Shown: positions 34,517-47,344, numbered from the stretch's first letter. The stretch is DNA of 64,000 nucleotides from Corydoras sp. C115 (GCA_019802505.1 JAFMOC010000072.1:2267001-2331000); one strand, 5' to 3'. Numbers and translations are program-made. Notes: generated by a model from the letters alone, not told the origin.

Positions 34517-37500
34517 TATTACAGTACTGTAATACAGTACAGTATTATAGTATTTACCAACAAGTATGCAATTAATGCATTTTTTTTAATTAGTTGGTAA
34601 AGTGAATTTTAATAACAGTTGCTAATAATTGCACAGAGTACAGTACAGTGATATTATCAAATATATAATTTTTTTTTTGTGTTAGGCCTTTACCCTGTTC
34701 TTTAATCGTCAGGACCCCAATAGTAGCACCACAGAGCAGGTATTATGTGGTTGGTGCATTATTCCTATCCCAGCAGTGTCACTGAAGGTTTTAAAGTAAA
34801 CTGCACCAGCCCTGCTGCACTAAAACCCCCTCACCACATCAGTATCACTGCAGAACTAACAATAAACAACACACCACCCAAATGATACCTGTTCTGTGAT
34901 TGTCTGGACCAATAGAGAACAGAGAACCAACAGGGGACAAACAAAAAAAGAACACAGATGTTCTACAGTCTGAATTGTTAAACTACAAAGTCCATCTATA
35001 TGGTAAGTGGTGAAAATAAACAATGGAGCAAGAAAGAGGTGTGTTCAAACTTTTCACAGGTACGGTATAAGTGGCAAAATTGTGTGAACTAGGATGAGCA
35101 GATCACTTATGGGTAACTTACAGAAATATAGAAAATTCTAATTCTAAGTTCTAAAAATTAAACATATGAGAATCTGAATTTAACAAGTCAAGATTATTTA
35201 AAGATTGTGATTAAAATGTGGCGGCACGGTGTCTTGATGGTTAACATGTTCACGTTTTAGCACTGGGGATCCAGTTTTAAAATCCCAGTCTGGGTGGTGT
35301 TTCCCTGTTCTCTAACTTGGCCCTATTCTGTTCTCTAACTAGTGTGTGTTTGTGTAGGGGTGTTTGTGTGTGTGAGTGTGTGCCCAACGATAGATTAGTT
35401 CTTCCCTGGATGGGCATGGAGAATTAATTAATGTAACATTAATATTATTTGAAGTTCAAGTTCAAGTTATTTATTTATGTCGCGCTTTTTACAACAGTAC
35501 ATTGTCACAAAGCAGCTTTACAGAATGAAAAGCCTTTAAACCCCCAAAGAGCAAGCCAAAGCGACAGTGGCAAGAAAAAAAACTCCCTTTTATGTTGTTA
35601 TTTAAGGAAGAAACCTTGGGAGGACCAAGACTCAGTGGGGGACTCATCCTCCTTGAGCGGCCAGGCAGCAACAACAGTGTAGGACAGCTTTGTACAGATA
35701 TTAAACAAATGGAAAAACTAACAACTGGAAAGCTATATGTATTTGGTGAAAACCTCAATTATACAGTTTCTTCAATAAATTTTGGAATCACATAAAACAT
35801 AAGGAAAATGTAAAATGACTTCATCTAAATATAATTGCAATTTAAACATATATGTGCTGTTCACTTCTGTTAACATATTTAAATCAAGGTATAGTTTATT
35901 AACTTTTTTTGGTTTAACCAAAAGGTACCATTTTAAGAAATATTCATTCATTCATTATCTCCCGCTTTGTCCTCTATTAGGGTCGCGGTGGGGTTCCCCA
36001 TGCCCATCCAGGGGAGAACGTCTCGGGCGCTGGGCAGATAGACCCAGGACAGGGCGCCAATCCATCGCTGGGCAATTTTAAGAAATATAAACAGTATAAT
36101 TACTCATGGCTCAGCGTCATAACTATCTAAAATATTACTAGTTATTACTATACAACATTTTACAAAATAACAGAAACTAATAATGTGTGTGTGTGTTTGT
36201 GTGTGTGTGTGTTTGTGTGTATAGCTTTTTGCTGTTTTTGCATTCGCAACATGTGGAGGATATTCTGGCCAGATAATGGTTAAAGTGGAATGTGTGGACA
36301 GAATCCCCAAAAATATAACTATCGATTTGATGTACCCATTCAGGTAAGGATGATTTAATTTCATTGTGTATGAAATCAGTTAATTAATTCCAAACTTATG
36401 GATCCATGTAATAACAATGCATTATTGAAACCTATTGACATTGTACTTGTGATCAGATTCCAACAGTAAATCAAAGGTCTGTCAACTGTTCAACATCATA
36501 TCTTATGCCTTAAAGGATAAGTGTGAAAAGTTGGCCCTCCCACGCTTATAGCAGGGTTAAGTAATGTGAAGTGACAGATGCAAGGGTGGATGTCTAAAAG
36601 TGATATTGATTTAAAATTAGATCTAAATAACCAAACCTGGATAAAAACCTCCATAAACAAAAAAATTGTTCATAGACCATTGAAAAAGACATTTAAATTA
36701 AATATCAAAATGTAATGTATATTATTTTCTAGTTTAAGAAGGTTATTCAATGAATATTTAGTAATGTATTAAACGGATGTAGTAAACAACTCAACTGTGA
36801 ATTTAATACAACAATTTACAATTGTGGTATGTAAATTAAAATAGATGGGTTAATGCATGCCAAACTTATTTTAATAGACATGTTTATATTTATTCATGTT
36901 ATGCAATGTGTAGTAATTTGGTCATGAACTGTTTCTGTAGATTGCAGCAGGTTCATTTTAATGTCCCACTATGTGAGGGTCAGAGGTATGAGACCATCTT
37001 CCTTGAGGGAGACTACTCTACTTCAGCACAGTTCTTTGTTACGGTGTCTGTGTTGGCTTTTCTTTACTCGCTTCTAGCTACAGTAATCTACATCTTTTAC
37101 CAAAACAAGTACAGAGACAAGAACAGAGGTCCTGTTGTGGTAAGTGTATAGAAATTAAAAAATACTTTAATCGCCACCAGTCTTAAAATGAATTAAAAGT
37201 AGTTTTAATGAAAAAATGTCTCAGCTAACAAAAAACAAAAGCATGTGTAAATTACAATGAACTTGTAATTGTACCTAAAGGATTATTTTTAATTAACTTG
37301 CATTTTGTTCTTTTAATTCCATGTCAAATCTTCAACAGGACTTTCTTGTAACTTTGATTTTTTCTGGGCTTTGGCTTGTGAGCTCAATAGCTTGGGCCAA
37401 AAGTCTTTCAGGAATAAAAACAGCCACTGAAGTAAATCAAATACAGATGTTAATGTCCAGCTGCAGAGATCAGCAGAACTTATGTGAAACACTCGATGAA

Positions 37501-38876
37501 CCCACATGGAGCCGTCTTAACATATCAGTAGTAGGTATCTTGTTGTATTGTTAGCTATATTTGTAATCCACAGGTTATATACAACCTGTGGCTGTGATAT
37601 AATACAGTTATAATAATACATCATAACCAGACATAATGTGAAATCTTGTATATACTAAATAAATACGGAGGCATGGTGGCTTAGTGGTTAGTACATTCAC
37701 AGCGCTTGGGATCTAGGTTTGTTTTCAAGTTTCTAGGTTTGTTAGAGTCTTCAAGTTTCTTCCTGGTTCTCTGGTTTCCTTCGGGTTCTCTGGTGTTCTC
37801 CCACAGTCCAAAAACATGGATTCAAAGTGTGTGTGTCTTTGTGAGTGAGTGTGCCCAGTGATGGATTGGCAACCTGTCCTGAATGTGTATCTGCACAGCA
37901 CCTAAATTGTTCTCCCCTGGATGGGCATGCTACCCTAGTAGAAGATTAAGCAAAACATCTAAAAGTTGGGAGATTAACATAGAAGTTGAAACACCTCTAG
38001 TTTTGACCTTAACAGATGCTAATTTTCTCTTATTTATTTATCTTTTTTTTTTTTTTTTTAGAGTACATTTGTTCAGATATTAATTGCGATATAGCCATGC
38101 AGTGGTAAACATTTAGGTGAAAATGAAAATCCAGAATGAGCGGGTGGGGCAGGTGGAGTTGAACAGGTTCACCCATGATTTGGGACAGGGTCAGTTGCTA
38201 AACCAAAACTTAGGGAATAAAAAACAAATGACATTTGTGAAGCTATGTGTTAGCGCGCAAATATCATCCATGTGTAATTAGTATATTAATCAGTTATGTC
38301 TAAAGTGGAATGATCCTTTGTTTCGAGCAGATTTAATTTTAAATCTATAGTTTAAAACAGCAAATATGTGTTTATAGTTAAAAGCATTGCATTAAAAAAA
38401 AATGTTTTTCTAAATTTCAAAATTTCATTATTAGAAGTTTTGGTAAGATGACGAAACAACATTTACAAAAAAATGCAATTGTTGCTGATGCTTAACTTCT
38501 TTTGTTAAAACAATAGCATTGTTTTAAGAGCCTTTTCTTGTTCTGTTTCCAGGCCTTTGGTTTTCTAAATTTCTTCCTGTGGGCTGGTAACATTTGGTTT
38601 GCTTACAAAGAAACAGGTTTGCACAAGTCCAGCCAGCGATACCCCTCCAGAACTCCCTCTGAGAAGCGTAGCAGCAGCTTCAGGCAGTATAGTCAAAGCA
38701 GTTTCGAGCAATCTGGACCAGGATTTGGACAAAGGCTCTATAGCCAGGCTAGTTGTGACCTATCAGGTGGTGGTCTAAGCCTATTGCAGACCAATCTGGG
38801 GCAACCGAACCCCTACAGTCAGATGGGAAGTCCTACCTCAAGAGGACCACTCATATTTATCAATGAGAGTCAGTAA
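33253..38876 (+). CDS. synpr: synaptoporin, complete, five coding exons, 285 aa
   Basis: Synaptoporin is a four-transmembrane synaptic-vesicle protein of the synaptophysin/MARVEL family. Exons: 33253-33276, 36225-36343, 36941-37139, 37339-37530, 38553-38876; lengths 24+119+199+192+324 = 858 nt, all joined in frame with GT-AG borders. The start MCMVIFAP and the following LFAVFAFATCGGYSG match the mammalian short isoform. TM1 is near residues 8-24; luminal loop 1 carries a sequon (NIT at 38-40) and paired cysteines; TM2 is AQFFVTVSVLAFLYSLLATV; TM3 is in exon 4 with a second-loop sequon NIS near its end; TM4 is FLNFFLWAGNIWF in exon 5. The cytosolic tail is Ser/Gln/Gly/Tyr-rich, as in the family, and ends GPLIFINESQ. 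It is about 20 residues longer than mammalian SYNPR (265 aa). An alternative upstream first exon, known in mammals, was not found. Confidence 0.95.
33624..34272. mobile_element. MITE E copy 1, in synpr intron 1
   Basis: Ends are an inverted repeat of about 33 bp: left CAGTAACTCTTTACATAAAT and GGTATTCATAATG, right ATTATGAATACCAGATTTAT and GTAAAGGGTTACC. About 650 bp, no coding capacity, interior rich in CATAA/TTATAA words. Confidence 0.82.
34450..34513. repeat. (AT)n microsatellite in synpr intron 1
   Basis: About 30 AT units, followed by a small ACAGTATTACAGTACTGTA palindromic stretch. Confidence 0.95.
34700..35060 (+). mobile_element. Dispersed fish repeat C, copy 2
   Basis: Contains ATACCTGTTCTGTGATTGTC, CTACAAAGTCCATCTATATG and GGTAAGTGGTG, collinear with the other two copies. 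Confidence 0.65.
35220..35425 (+). mobile_element. SINE A copy, old, internally deleted
   Basis: Head GGCGGCACGGTGTCTTGATGG; lacks the central CATGTTTTTGG block. In synpr intron 1. Confidence 0.75.
35446..35755 (-). mobile_element. LINE B 3'-end fragment
   Basis: Reverse copy of the LINE B 3' UTR, beginning on the left with its (TTCAAG)n tail. In synpr intron 1. Confidence 0.8.
35944..36074 (-). mobile_element. SINE A copy, 5'-truncated, very young
   Basis: Only the tail-side 131 bp are present, yet an exact 14-bp target duplication ATTTTAAGAAATAT flanks it (35930-35943 and 36075-36088). It lies about 150 bp before synpr exon 2. Confidence 0.93.
36225..36343 (+). CDS. synpr: synpr exon 2
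   Basis: Follows a (TG)n-rich tract ending in ATAG and codes the end of TM1 and luminal loop 1, from LFAVFAFATCGG to YPF. The last Arg codon (AG|A) is split with exon 3. Confidence 0.93.
36941..37139 (+). CDS. synpr: synpr exon 3
   Basis: Codes LQQVHFNVPLCEG, TM2 and the basic cytosolic loop IFYQNKYRDKNRGP. Borders are TGTAG/A and GTG/GTAAGT. Confidence 0.94.
37339..37530 (+). CDS. synpr: synpr exon 4
   Basis: Codes TM3 (DFLVTLIFSGLWLVSSIAWA) and luminal loop 2 with its two cysteines and a glycosylation sequon NIS. Donor GTAGGT is chosen over the overlapping GTATCT because only it keeps the frame and the family length at the SV/AFGF junction. Confidence 0.93.
37666..37955 (+). mobile_element. 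SINE A copy, old, in synpr intron 4
   Basis: GGAGGCATGGTGGCTTAGTGG head; internal duplications and gaps; tail GTAGAAGATTAAGCAAAAC. Confidence 0.8.
38553..38876 (+). CDS. synpr: synpr exon 5 (TM4 and C-terminal tail)
   Basis: Starts after TTTCCAG with AFGFLNFFLWAGNIWF, then a tail rich in Ser, Gln, Gly and Tyr, stop TAA at 38874-38876. The tail is the fastest-evolving part of the family, so its exact repeat content need not match mammals. Confidence 0.93.
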   Translation, partial: AFGFLNFFLWAGNIWFAYKETGLHKSSQRYPSRTPSEKRSSSFRQYSQSSFEQSGPGFGQRLYSQASCDLSGGGLSLLQTNLGQPNPYSQMGSPTSRGPLIFINESQ

Positions 38877-39014
38877 CAAACGTTTACTGTAGTTAAGATT
38901 TACGGGAGGAGTGAAAAAGTTAAAAAGGTTTTGTTATATCATACGTTTTTATCTACATTTTGTGAAGAAACTCACAACAGTGAACAGAGGAAGCTGTTTA
39001 AACTGTTTTCTTAT

Positions 39015-39016
<2 letters not shown>

Positions 39017-39110
<94 letters not shown>
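39017..39110. repeat. (TG)n and (ATT)n microsatellites just after synpr stop
   Basis: About 32 bp of TG followed by about 56 bp of ATT, 140-235 bases past the stop, so probably in the 3' UTR. Confidence 0.95.
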
Positions 39111-40313
39111 GCAAGTGTTCACAAATGTGTTCTTACAAGTTTATAGGAAAAGCATCTGATTACAATTTAAATAAGCTTAAAACATTTTTTTGTTTTTATT
39201 TTAACAGACAATTTTCCCATCATATCAAGTCCTAGGTGAGCGAAAATAATTTTTTTTTTTATGTAACTAGCTTTAAAGTAATCTACTGGCTATTTGTTTT
39301 TTTTCCCTGGCAAATATAAAAATATTGAGCTTGAAAAAAAACTTTTTCATACCACATTTGCTAAGACTCCTTTATCCGGTACGAAGTTTCTTTCATCATT
39401 CTCACCATATTTCAAACCACAATCTGTCTATGATAATTTAACCTTAGTGTTATTGGGTGGTTCATTAATATTTCTCCTTCTAGCTCCTTTTATTATTTTA
39501 CAAAAATGTATGTAGCTTTAGTGTTTTTACCAATTAACACAGTTTTTTATCATAACTATCTGTCAGTATTTAGAAGGGGAATGTTTGTTCATTCTTGTGG
39601 TCTATCATATTTAAATTATTTGTGATAATACTGTATAAGTTTATTGTTTTGTAGTATAAGTATTTACATTTTTAACTGTAGATGTTAACTTTATATTTTG
39701 TGCTTTTTTAATCGATGCTCAAAATACCCTCAACATAACATTTCTGGATGAGTAATCAGTTACCTTTATAATTATTAACTACAATTAGGTAACCCATATT
39801 AACACCCAGACTGTAAACCATAAGTATTATTATTAAAATCATCTATCACATTGGATTTTGCACCTAATGATTAAGCTGTATGTTTTAATATATTTAAATG
39901 TTTGGTGATTTTTTTTGTAGCATCTAGGATGTTGTGTCTGCATTAAATAACTAAATGCTGTAGCTTCTGTGCGGTTTCTTCATTTCAAATTGCATGATAA
40001 AAAAAAAAATGGTTTCTGCTCATCATGTTCAGGACAAAGGGATGGTAAAGATACTTGTTTTCCACATCAAGCGCTGTTAATAAGAGGGCATGAGGCAGTA
40101 ATTAAGAGCTTTAGGTCTGTCAGAGTCCCTGGCATATCCTCATGCTTACAGGCTCTCTTTATCCATTCTCCAACCCACTGCAGTGAAGCTAACTGCCAGC
40201 AGGTGTCCAGCCTCTGAAATTGCAGCTTTATGTGGGTTAAGGCCTTTAGCTGATTTTTATTTGGCTTGTAACAGGAAATGAAAGGTTACAACTAAAGGGT
40301 TAGTTACATAGCA

Positions 40314-40316
<3 letters not shown>

Positions 40317-40389
<73 letters not shown>
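40317..40389. repeat. (AT)n microsatellite
   Basis: About 36 uninterrupted AT units between synpr and the SLC6 gene. Confidence 0.97.
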
Positions 40390-40392
<3 letters not shown>

Positions 40393-40927
40393 CTATGAAT
40401 TACAATGCTTTCAACAAAATACGGTTCCCAGAGCATTTCAGTTTAATGTTAATAGTATGTTTCAACCAGTCCACAATGAGCACATTTGTAAATATTTAAA
40501 TCCATAAGAAAAAAGAAAATACTGCAAATGTGTTAGACAGCAAGGGGGTATTTTAGTTTGCTTTATAAGGAATTATAAACTGATAATCCCAAACAGAATT
40601 AAATGGCTAATGGAGCAAACATGGTAGTAATCATTTGCTGGTACAAATGTGTTTAAGTGGGAGGTTAGCATGACCCTCCCTTTCCTCCTTCACTTCTTTC
40701 TGTTCAACCATCTGTCCCAGTTGGCCTTTTGACAGACCCTGATTTTTTTTTCGTTCTGTATACTACTAGCTTTCTAACCAGTAATGTAGTTTTTGTTTAC
40801 CAGTGTTTATCAACAGTAAACTTATTCATTATTTAAATTATCATTATATTTAAAATTCCATTGAATATTTTTCTGTATGATATACCATACATGTAATGCA
40901 TAAGAAAGAATCTATAAATATACATTG

Positions 40928-41195
40928 ACACAGCTTAGTGGTTAGCACTTTCGCCTCTCGGTGCTTGGGATTCAGGTTCAAATCCCAGTCCGAGTAGAGT
41001 TTCCATGTTCTCACCATATACGCATACGTTTACGTTCTCCGGTTTTCTCCCAGAGTTGGACTTAAAGTAAAATGAATCCTCTAACTTGCCCCGTATAATG
41101 TGTGTCTCTCTGTGAGTGAGTGTACCCAGCAATAGATGTCTTGGATGTGTCTGCTCAGCGAATGAAACGTTCTCCCCGATGGCCCATACTGTATA
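40928..41195 (+). mobile_element. SINE A copy, old
   Basis: CAGCTTAGTGGTTAGCAC and GGTTCAAATCCC boxes; many substitutions; abuts a reverse copy. Confidence 0.75.
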
Positions 41196-41199
41196 TATA

Positions 41200-41465
41200 T
41201 ATCCATCCATCCATCCATCATCTTCCGCTTTCTCCTCTACTAGGGTCGTGGGGGGGTTCTTGCCTATCCAGGGAAGAACACTCTATGGGGTAATTTTGGA
41301 GAATTCGATTGACCTTAATTTATGTTTTTGGACTGTGGGAGGAAACCGGAGAACCCGGAGGAAACCCACGCGGACACGGGGAGAACATGGAAACTCCACC
41401 AAGAGTGGGATTCGAACCGGGAATCCCTAGCGCTGAGAGGTGAACGTGCTAACCACTAAGCCCCA
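41200..41465 (-). mobile_element. SINE A copy, internally deleted
   Basis: (CATC)n tail, then a gap removing the CACACTCAC region, then head CTAACCACTAAGCCCC. Head-to-head in opposite orientation with the previous copy. Confidence 0.82.
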
Positions 41466-41470
41466 TGATA

Positions 41471-41685
41471 AATATATTTACATTTACATTTACATTTGTT
41501 CATTTAGCAGACGATTTTATCCAAAGCGACTTACAAGGTGAGCACAGAGTTAATCACAACATCCCTGGAGCAATGAGGGTTAAGGGTCTTGCTCAAGGAC
41601 CCACATTGGTAACTTCAGTGGACCTGGGATTTGAACCCCCAACCTTCAGAACCCCCAACCTCCACTGAGCTACTGTGCCCCTGGA
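41471..41685 (-). mobile_element. V-SINE copy
   Basis: Left end is the V-SINE tail in reverse: repeats of TTACAT, then TTTAGCAGACGATTTTATCC and AAAGCGACTTACAA. Right end is a tRNA-like head in reverse (GGATTTGAACCCCCAACC, CACTGAGCTACTGTGCCCC). Confidence 0.82.
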
Positions 41686-41828
41686 TAAATACTGTATCAA
41701 TTATTCATGAATTAGCGTTCCAACACTTATTTTAGGATGAGTTTTATGACTGTAATAATTCTAATCACTCTAATTATGACTAATAGTTAAAAAAAAAAGT
41801 ATTTTGAATTTACTACTGTACTGATACT

Positions 41829-42168
41829 GTAGGCTCTTCGAGACAGTTCATCAGCGTCCCCTGTTGGATCCTGTTTGTCATTAGTGTTGATCTGTTGCAG
41901 CTGTGTGTGTTCTTTGTGTTAGTTCTTTTCTCCTGGTAAATCCATTTAATTCGGTTCAGCTGTGTTTTCCCGTCATGTGACTTACCTATACGTTTAAATA
42001 CCCAGCCTTTCACAATGTTCCCTGTTGAAACATTATTTTGAGTTATGGTCATGTCCTGTTGTGTGCTATGGCTGTTTCCCCTGGTGACTTCTGCATTAAA
42101 ATCTACTCTTAAACCTTCAACAGTCTGGATTCTGTCCTCTCTAGCCGTGGCATCGGCTGATCATAACA
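41829..42168 (+). mobile_element. Possible LTR remnant
   Basis: Ends in GATCATAACA, contains a TTTAAATACC TATA-like block near 41992 and GCATTAAAATC as a possible polyadenylation signal, an LTR-like order. I could not find a target duplication, so the left edge is a guess. Confidence 0.35.
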
Positions 42169-44227
42169 ATGAAGGACTCTATTATTTTTATGTGCTGTAT
42201 TTTTTTTTTTTCTATTGAACTTTTCTTTTTTTGTATTTAACTTAAGTATTTCCTTTTTACTGTAACAATTTAAATAAAAGTATGACACGTTTAGTTTGAA
42301 ATGATCAGTTTATTCATTAATGTTCTGCATTGATTTTTATCTGCATAAAATTTACAATATTAATTTATTTACTTTTAATAAACTTTTGACAAAAAATTCC
42401 CTGCTTTCCTTTTTACGGAAATGTAACAGACTTGCTGTTGATTCCCGCTGTATAGTTACATAAACATTTCAAATATACATTTAAAAAAATCTATGATAAA
42501 GTGTCAGTTATGTCAACCTCACTAAGGCATATGACATCATGATTAATAAAGTGGATTTTTTCCATATGTTTTTCAAGAAATGTACAACAAACATTTATAT
42601 AATACAAAGGAATATAAAATAAAATAAATTGAACATTGTATACATTTTACAAAACCAACGGTCAACTTTCAATGAACTGTCAACAGTAGTGTGTTGATCA
42701 CTGCTGTAAAAAGCTTCTCCACTGAAATAATTTTTGTTTTACCTGTTTACAGGATGTGTTTAGCCTAACACTGTTTGTACTTACAAACAAATATAATTTT
42801 AATGCAGATTATTAAAGTCTTAAAAATATGTTAATTTTAGCTCCCAATAACGGTGCTCCAGCAGAAGCCATGCTTCCCCAGTTTTTTTTCACTTGACTCC
42901 AATTACTCACTGATGATAAGCAGATGTTGTGATATGGCAGAAATTGCCGGTATTTTTGTAATGCATAGTTTACAGACTAAGTCCTGTTGTTTACGAGATA
43001 TTTTTTGACAAGTTCGAGTCACATCATTCTAGGTGACTTATGTGTGACTTCGACGCAAGTTGCTATTCAAGTGCCCATCTTTGGTACCTGTTCATCTGTC
43101 TAGCACATTAGCTTTTAAAGTGTTTAGATCATTTCTTCCACAGAAACAACAGTTAGTTTGCAAGTTTTTCTTAGATTTTAGATTAAGGTTTTAGCTTGGC
43201 ATTCCTGATGCCTTAGCTTTACTTTTTATTAACTATTTTGTCCCACCATCTCAAAATACCAAATTCACAAACATATTTCTGTCAGGAATTCTAACAGAAT
43301 TGCAGCAAATAGCTACAAACTTGAAACTAACATCACAATGGTAAAGATGTTATAGTGGAATTTAGTTTACACTTAGAGGTATACACACAGAATATGCATC
43401 TTATTTAAATCAAAGAATCCTCCTACTTGGTCACATATATCCAGTCAACATTTTTTCAGTTTCCCATTTTCTACAAATGATTGAAATGCAGATAATAAGC
43501 AAAAAAACAAGAGGGATTTCCAAAACAGAAGAAGCAGGGTTGATGCTAATTAGGCTAGAATAGCTTTTGACTGCACCAATTCACAGTCAGACCATTATTT
43601 TTCTCCCCAGGAGTGAGGGAGAAAAGTCATGCTAAGAGCAAGGCCTGTCATAGTCTGGAAGGACAAAAAAAACCCAAAACCAAAATACCGTGAAAGGAAG
43701 TATAGATTTGTTTCACATTGTCTTAAATTATTGTACATCAAAATGAAAGTACTGTTTCCTATCTGTAAAACTTGCCATCATTGATGGAATAAGGACTTCT
43801 GATTAACAGAGAATTCGGAGGAAATGTCTCTCTTGATGTTTCATTAAATAAAGCTAAAATATAAAAAAAGAGCTCTAGGAAATCTGGAAACCTTAAAAAG
43901 ACTAAATATGTTTTTAAAACAGAAAACATGGCTTTAATTTTTAGAAACATTTAGAACACATTTTGAGACATTTGACTAAGCTGTTTGTACAGCCTTCACA
44001 TTACTGACAATAATGCACACCTTGGACAACTTCACAAGATTGGGCATTATTGTGAATACATCACAGGAAAGAGGCATTATTAGGCACAACACATGTCGCA
44101 TACCTTATTGCTTTGATATCTCACATTTTAAACACAATATCTCATTCACATATGTTTCAAAATCACATTTCTTCACATGGGGCTTGAGGGAAAGCATTTT
44201 GTTTGTAACCTGGTTTAGGTCAAGAAC
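42169..44227. other. Intergenic / 3' ends of synpr and SLC6 gene
   Basis: AT-rich. AATAAA on the plus strand near 42273 and 42379 might end a long synpr transcript; neither is proven. Pieces related to the 19-20 kb palindromic repeat lie at about 44000-44090, against the SLC6 3' UTR. Confidence 0.45.
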
Positions 44228-44371
44228 TCATACTTCTACTGAAGAGTCCTGGTGAGTTGTCCGCAAGGTTTGCAAGTCTGTAAAGGTCTGAAATGTGCAG
44301 GAGGCACTGACCATTGTTTTCATTTTTAGATTCGGTAGATCATCAGATGGCGTGCAGAGGGTTTTCATTCT
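44228..44371 (-). CDS. SLC6 gene exon 14 (cytosolic C-terminus, stop)
   Basis: Forty-seven codons plus TGA. It follows a TTTTTCAG acceptor in phase 0 and begins RMKTLCTPSDDLPNLKM, echoing the GAT-3 C-terminus (LTTPSTDLKM). It ends in SSVEV, a sequence of the type bound by PDZ domains. Found by hand because it is too short for a long-ORF scan. Confidence 0.85.
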   Translation of the reverse strand, partial: RMKTLCTPSDDLPNLKMKTMVSASCTFQTFTDLQTLRTTHQDSSVEV

Positions 44372-47289
44372 CTGAAAAATTATTACAAATATATACATAT
44401 AAATTTAAACACAATTACATGTTACGTTCTGTTACTGAAATATTAAACAGCACAATTTGAATTACATTTACGTTACATTAGCTTTCATCCAAAGCGACTT
44501 ACAAATGAGAGAACAACAAGTCTATAGTTAACAGCTATACTGTAGAATTATGAAACTAATCATTATCCGATCCTGCCTTTTATTATAATTTTTTTTTTCT
44601 GGCCTTTGTGAAAGAGATGTGTTTTGAGTTGTTTCTTAAAGATTCTGTGTGATTCCGCCTTATGGACAGAATTGGAAAGATCCTTTTATCATTTAGCAGT
44701 GGTGAATGATACAGAGTGCTAATTAGCACCACAGTGAGGTTGAATCACCAGACGCCATTCATCACTAGAGCGCAGTGAACGAGTTGGAGTGCATTTTATA
44801 CAGATAGAGTGAAGGTAAGGGGGCAGATTCAGAGATTCTTCTGTAGGCCAGAGTCAGTGCCTTGTACTGAATGCGAGCAGCTACAGGGAGCCAGTGGAGA
44901 GAGATGAACAGTGGAGTGACATGAGTTTGCTTGGGTTGGTTGAACACAATGCAGTTTCAAATATAGAGGCCTCATCGCGCAAGCTGGGAGACCAGGAAGA
45001 AATTCATTACAGTAATTTAGCCGGGGTAGGATGAGGGTTTGCACTAACAGATGAGCAGCATGTTTAGTCAAGAAGGAATCTGCAGGAGTGGGCAGTCTTA
45101 GTGACCCGATCAGACAGTTTGAGATGTGAGTCAATTGGAAAGATTGGGGAGCCCTCAATTTGGAAGGTCAGGTCATATTGGACTAAGGTTTTAGCTGAGA
45201 TTATGGGAATGTATCCAAACAGATATGTCGATAAGGCAGGCAGATATCTGATTTGAGAGAGAGAGATAGATAGAGAGAGAGAGCTAGATAGATAGATAGA
45301 TAGAATTCATTCATTCATTTTCTCCCGCTTTATCCTCTATTAGGGTCGCGGTGGGGTTCCCCATGCCCATCCAGGGGAGAACGTCTCGGGCGCTGGGCAT
45401 ATAGACCCAGGACAGGGCGCCAATCCATCGCTGGGCACACACTCACTCACACATACACACTCTATATGGGGCAATTTTTGAGAATTCAATTGACTTGATC
45501 CATGTTTTTGGACTGTGGGAGGAAACCGGAGAACCCGGAGGAAACCCACGCAGACACGGGGAGAACATGGAAACTCCACCCAGATGGGGATTCCAACGTA
45601 TTATTATGAATGTATATTAGTCTGTGTTTTTTAAAAATAATTATTAGAAAGAAAATTATCTGGTAATGATCTAGCAGCACACATATTATTTAGAAAAAAA
45701 TACAAAACAAACAATTCATAAAATTTTACTTCCTTATTTTGAGCATAAACTCTGTTCATTTAAAGGTTTACCTGTGAAATTGAGCCAGACGTGGTGCACA
45801 TTGCGTATATCATCCACAATGGAACCAGCAATGTAGAGGATAGTGTTAAGAAGCCTCCGATAGCATAGCCCCACCAGGGGTATTCATATATGTTATTGAG
45901 TTTTAAAGGTGTGTACTTTATCAATGAAAAGACAAAAGTCCCCTGCAAGAAGTTATTAAAAGATAACAGCATACTATTAATCAATAAATAAACCAACAAA
46001 TTAATAAATAACTTTAAAATGTGAGAAATATATATTATAAATATTTAACTTACAATACAGACAAAAGGTGTGACATATTTCCAGCAGAACTTTATATGAG
46101 GCCAGGGCCGATAGCCGATCATGTCTTCAATATTGTCATACAGACGGTCTGCGCCTAATAATATAGATCATTTTAAAATGCAAGATAAATGCTCATAACT
46201 TCTTTTGTTAGTTAATTCAGGAGTTTAACATCTGGACAGTGTCAATGGTTATTTCCTGACCCTTACCCTGCCGTGACCATTTATAAGCAATACAATTATT
46301 CTTTAGTGACTTTGTTTAGCAATTTTTTGTTTAGCTTTTCTTGTCTGTTTTTTTGAGGTGTTGCTAATATCCTGGAGGTGTAGTCAGATCTATATTCATG
46401 GCTAAACCGAAGCACTGCGGCTTCGACGATTACTGGATGGAACCTGGATATTAATTGGACTGTCAGTCCTGCAGGACGCCCTCAATGGACTTACATATAG
46501 TTTTCCAGTTGTTAGAGTTTTTCCATTTGTTAAATACGGTCACCTGTTCTCGACACATGGCTGTCCTACACTGCTGATACTTCCCGGCCGCCCAAAGAGG
46601 ATGAGCCCCCCACTGAGCTTTGGTCCTCCCAAGGTTTCTTCCATAAAACAACAACATAACAGGGAGTTTTTTCCTTGCTTTGGCTTGCTTTGGCTTGCTC
46701 TTTGGGGGGTTTAACTCTGTAAAGCTGTTTTGTGACAATGTACAGTGGTAAAAAGCTATATTAATAAATTACTTAAACTTGAACAGCCATGTGACCTGAA
46801 GGTTCAATTTCCAGTCCCAGCAATTGCTATGGCTGAAGTGCCCTTGGGCAGGGCATCTAAAATTAATTGCTCCCTGGGTGCCATATACAAGGCTGCCCAT
46901 GGCTTTGGGCATGTGTTTTCACTTCACACATGTGTATGTCTGTTTTACTGCATGGATGAGTTTAATGTAGATTACACATTCCTTTCTGTGACTCAATGCA
47001 TTTGATTTTTCATTTGACAAAAGAATCATTTGTTATTTGTATTAATAGGCTTTTAAAACATATATATTATAAACTTGTAACCTTGTAACTTGTGAAAAGA
47101 AAGATTTGGTTCCTTTCATTAAATCTAAAGTGTAAATACAAAAACTTGATCAGAATGTGTAACTAAACAAATACTTAACAGTTTTTGTGCTATTAACACA
47201 TTCTTATTTGTTTTGCGTAGCCTAATTTTCATTGCATACTTGACTGTATTTTAAAACTCAAAAGGCAAGAAAATATTCCAGACATTATG

Positions 47290-47344
<55 letters not shown>

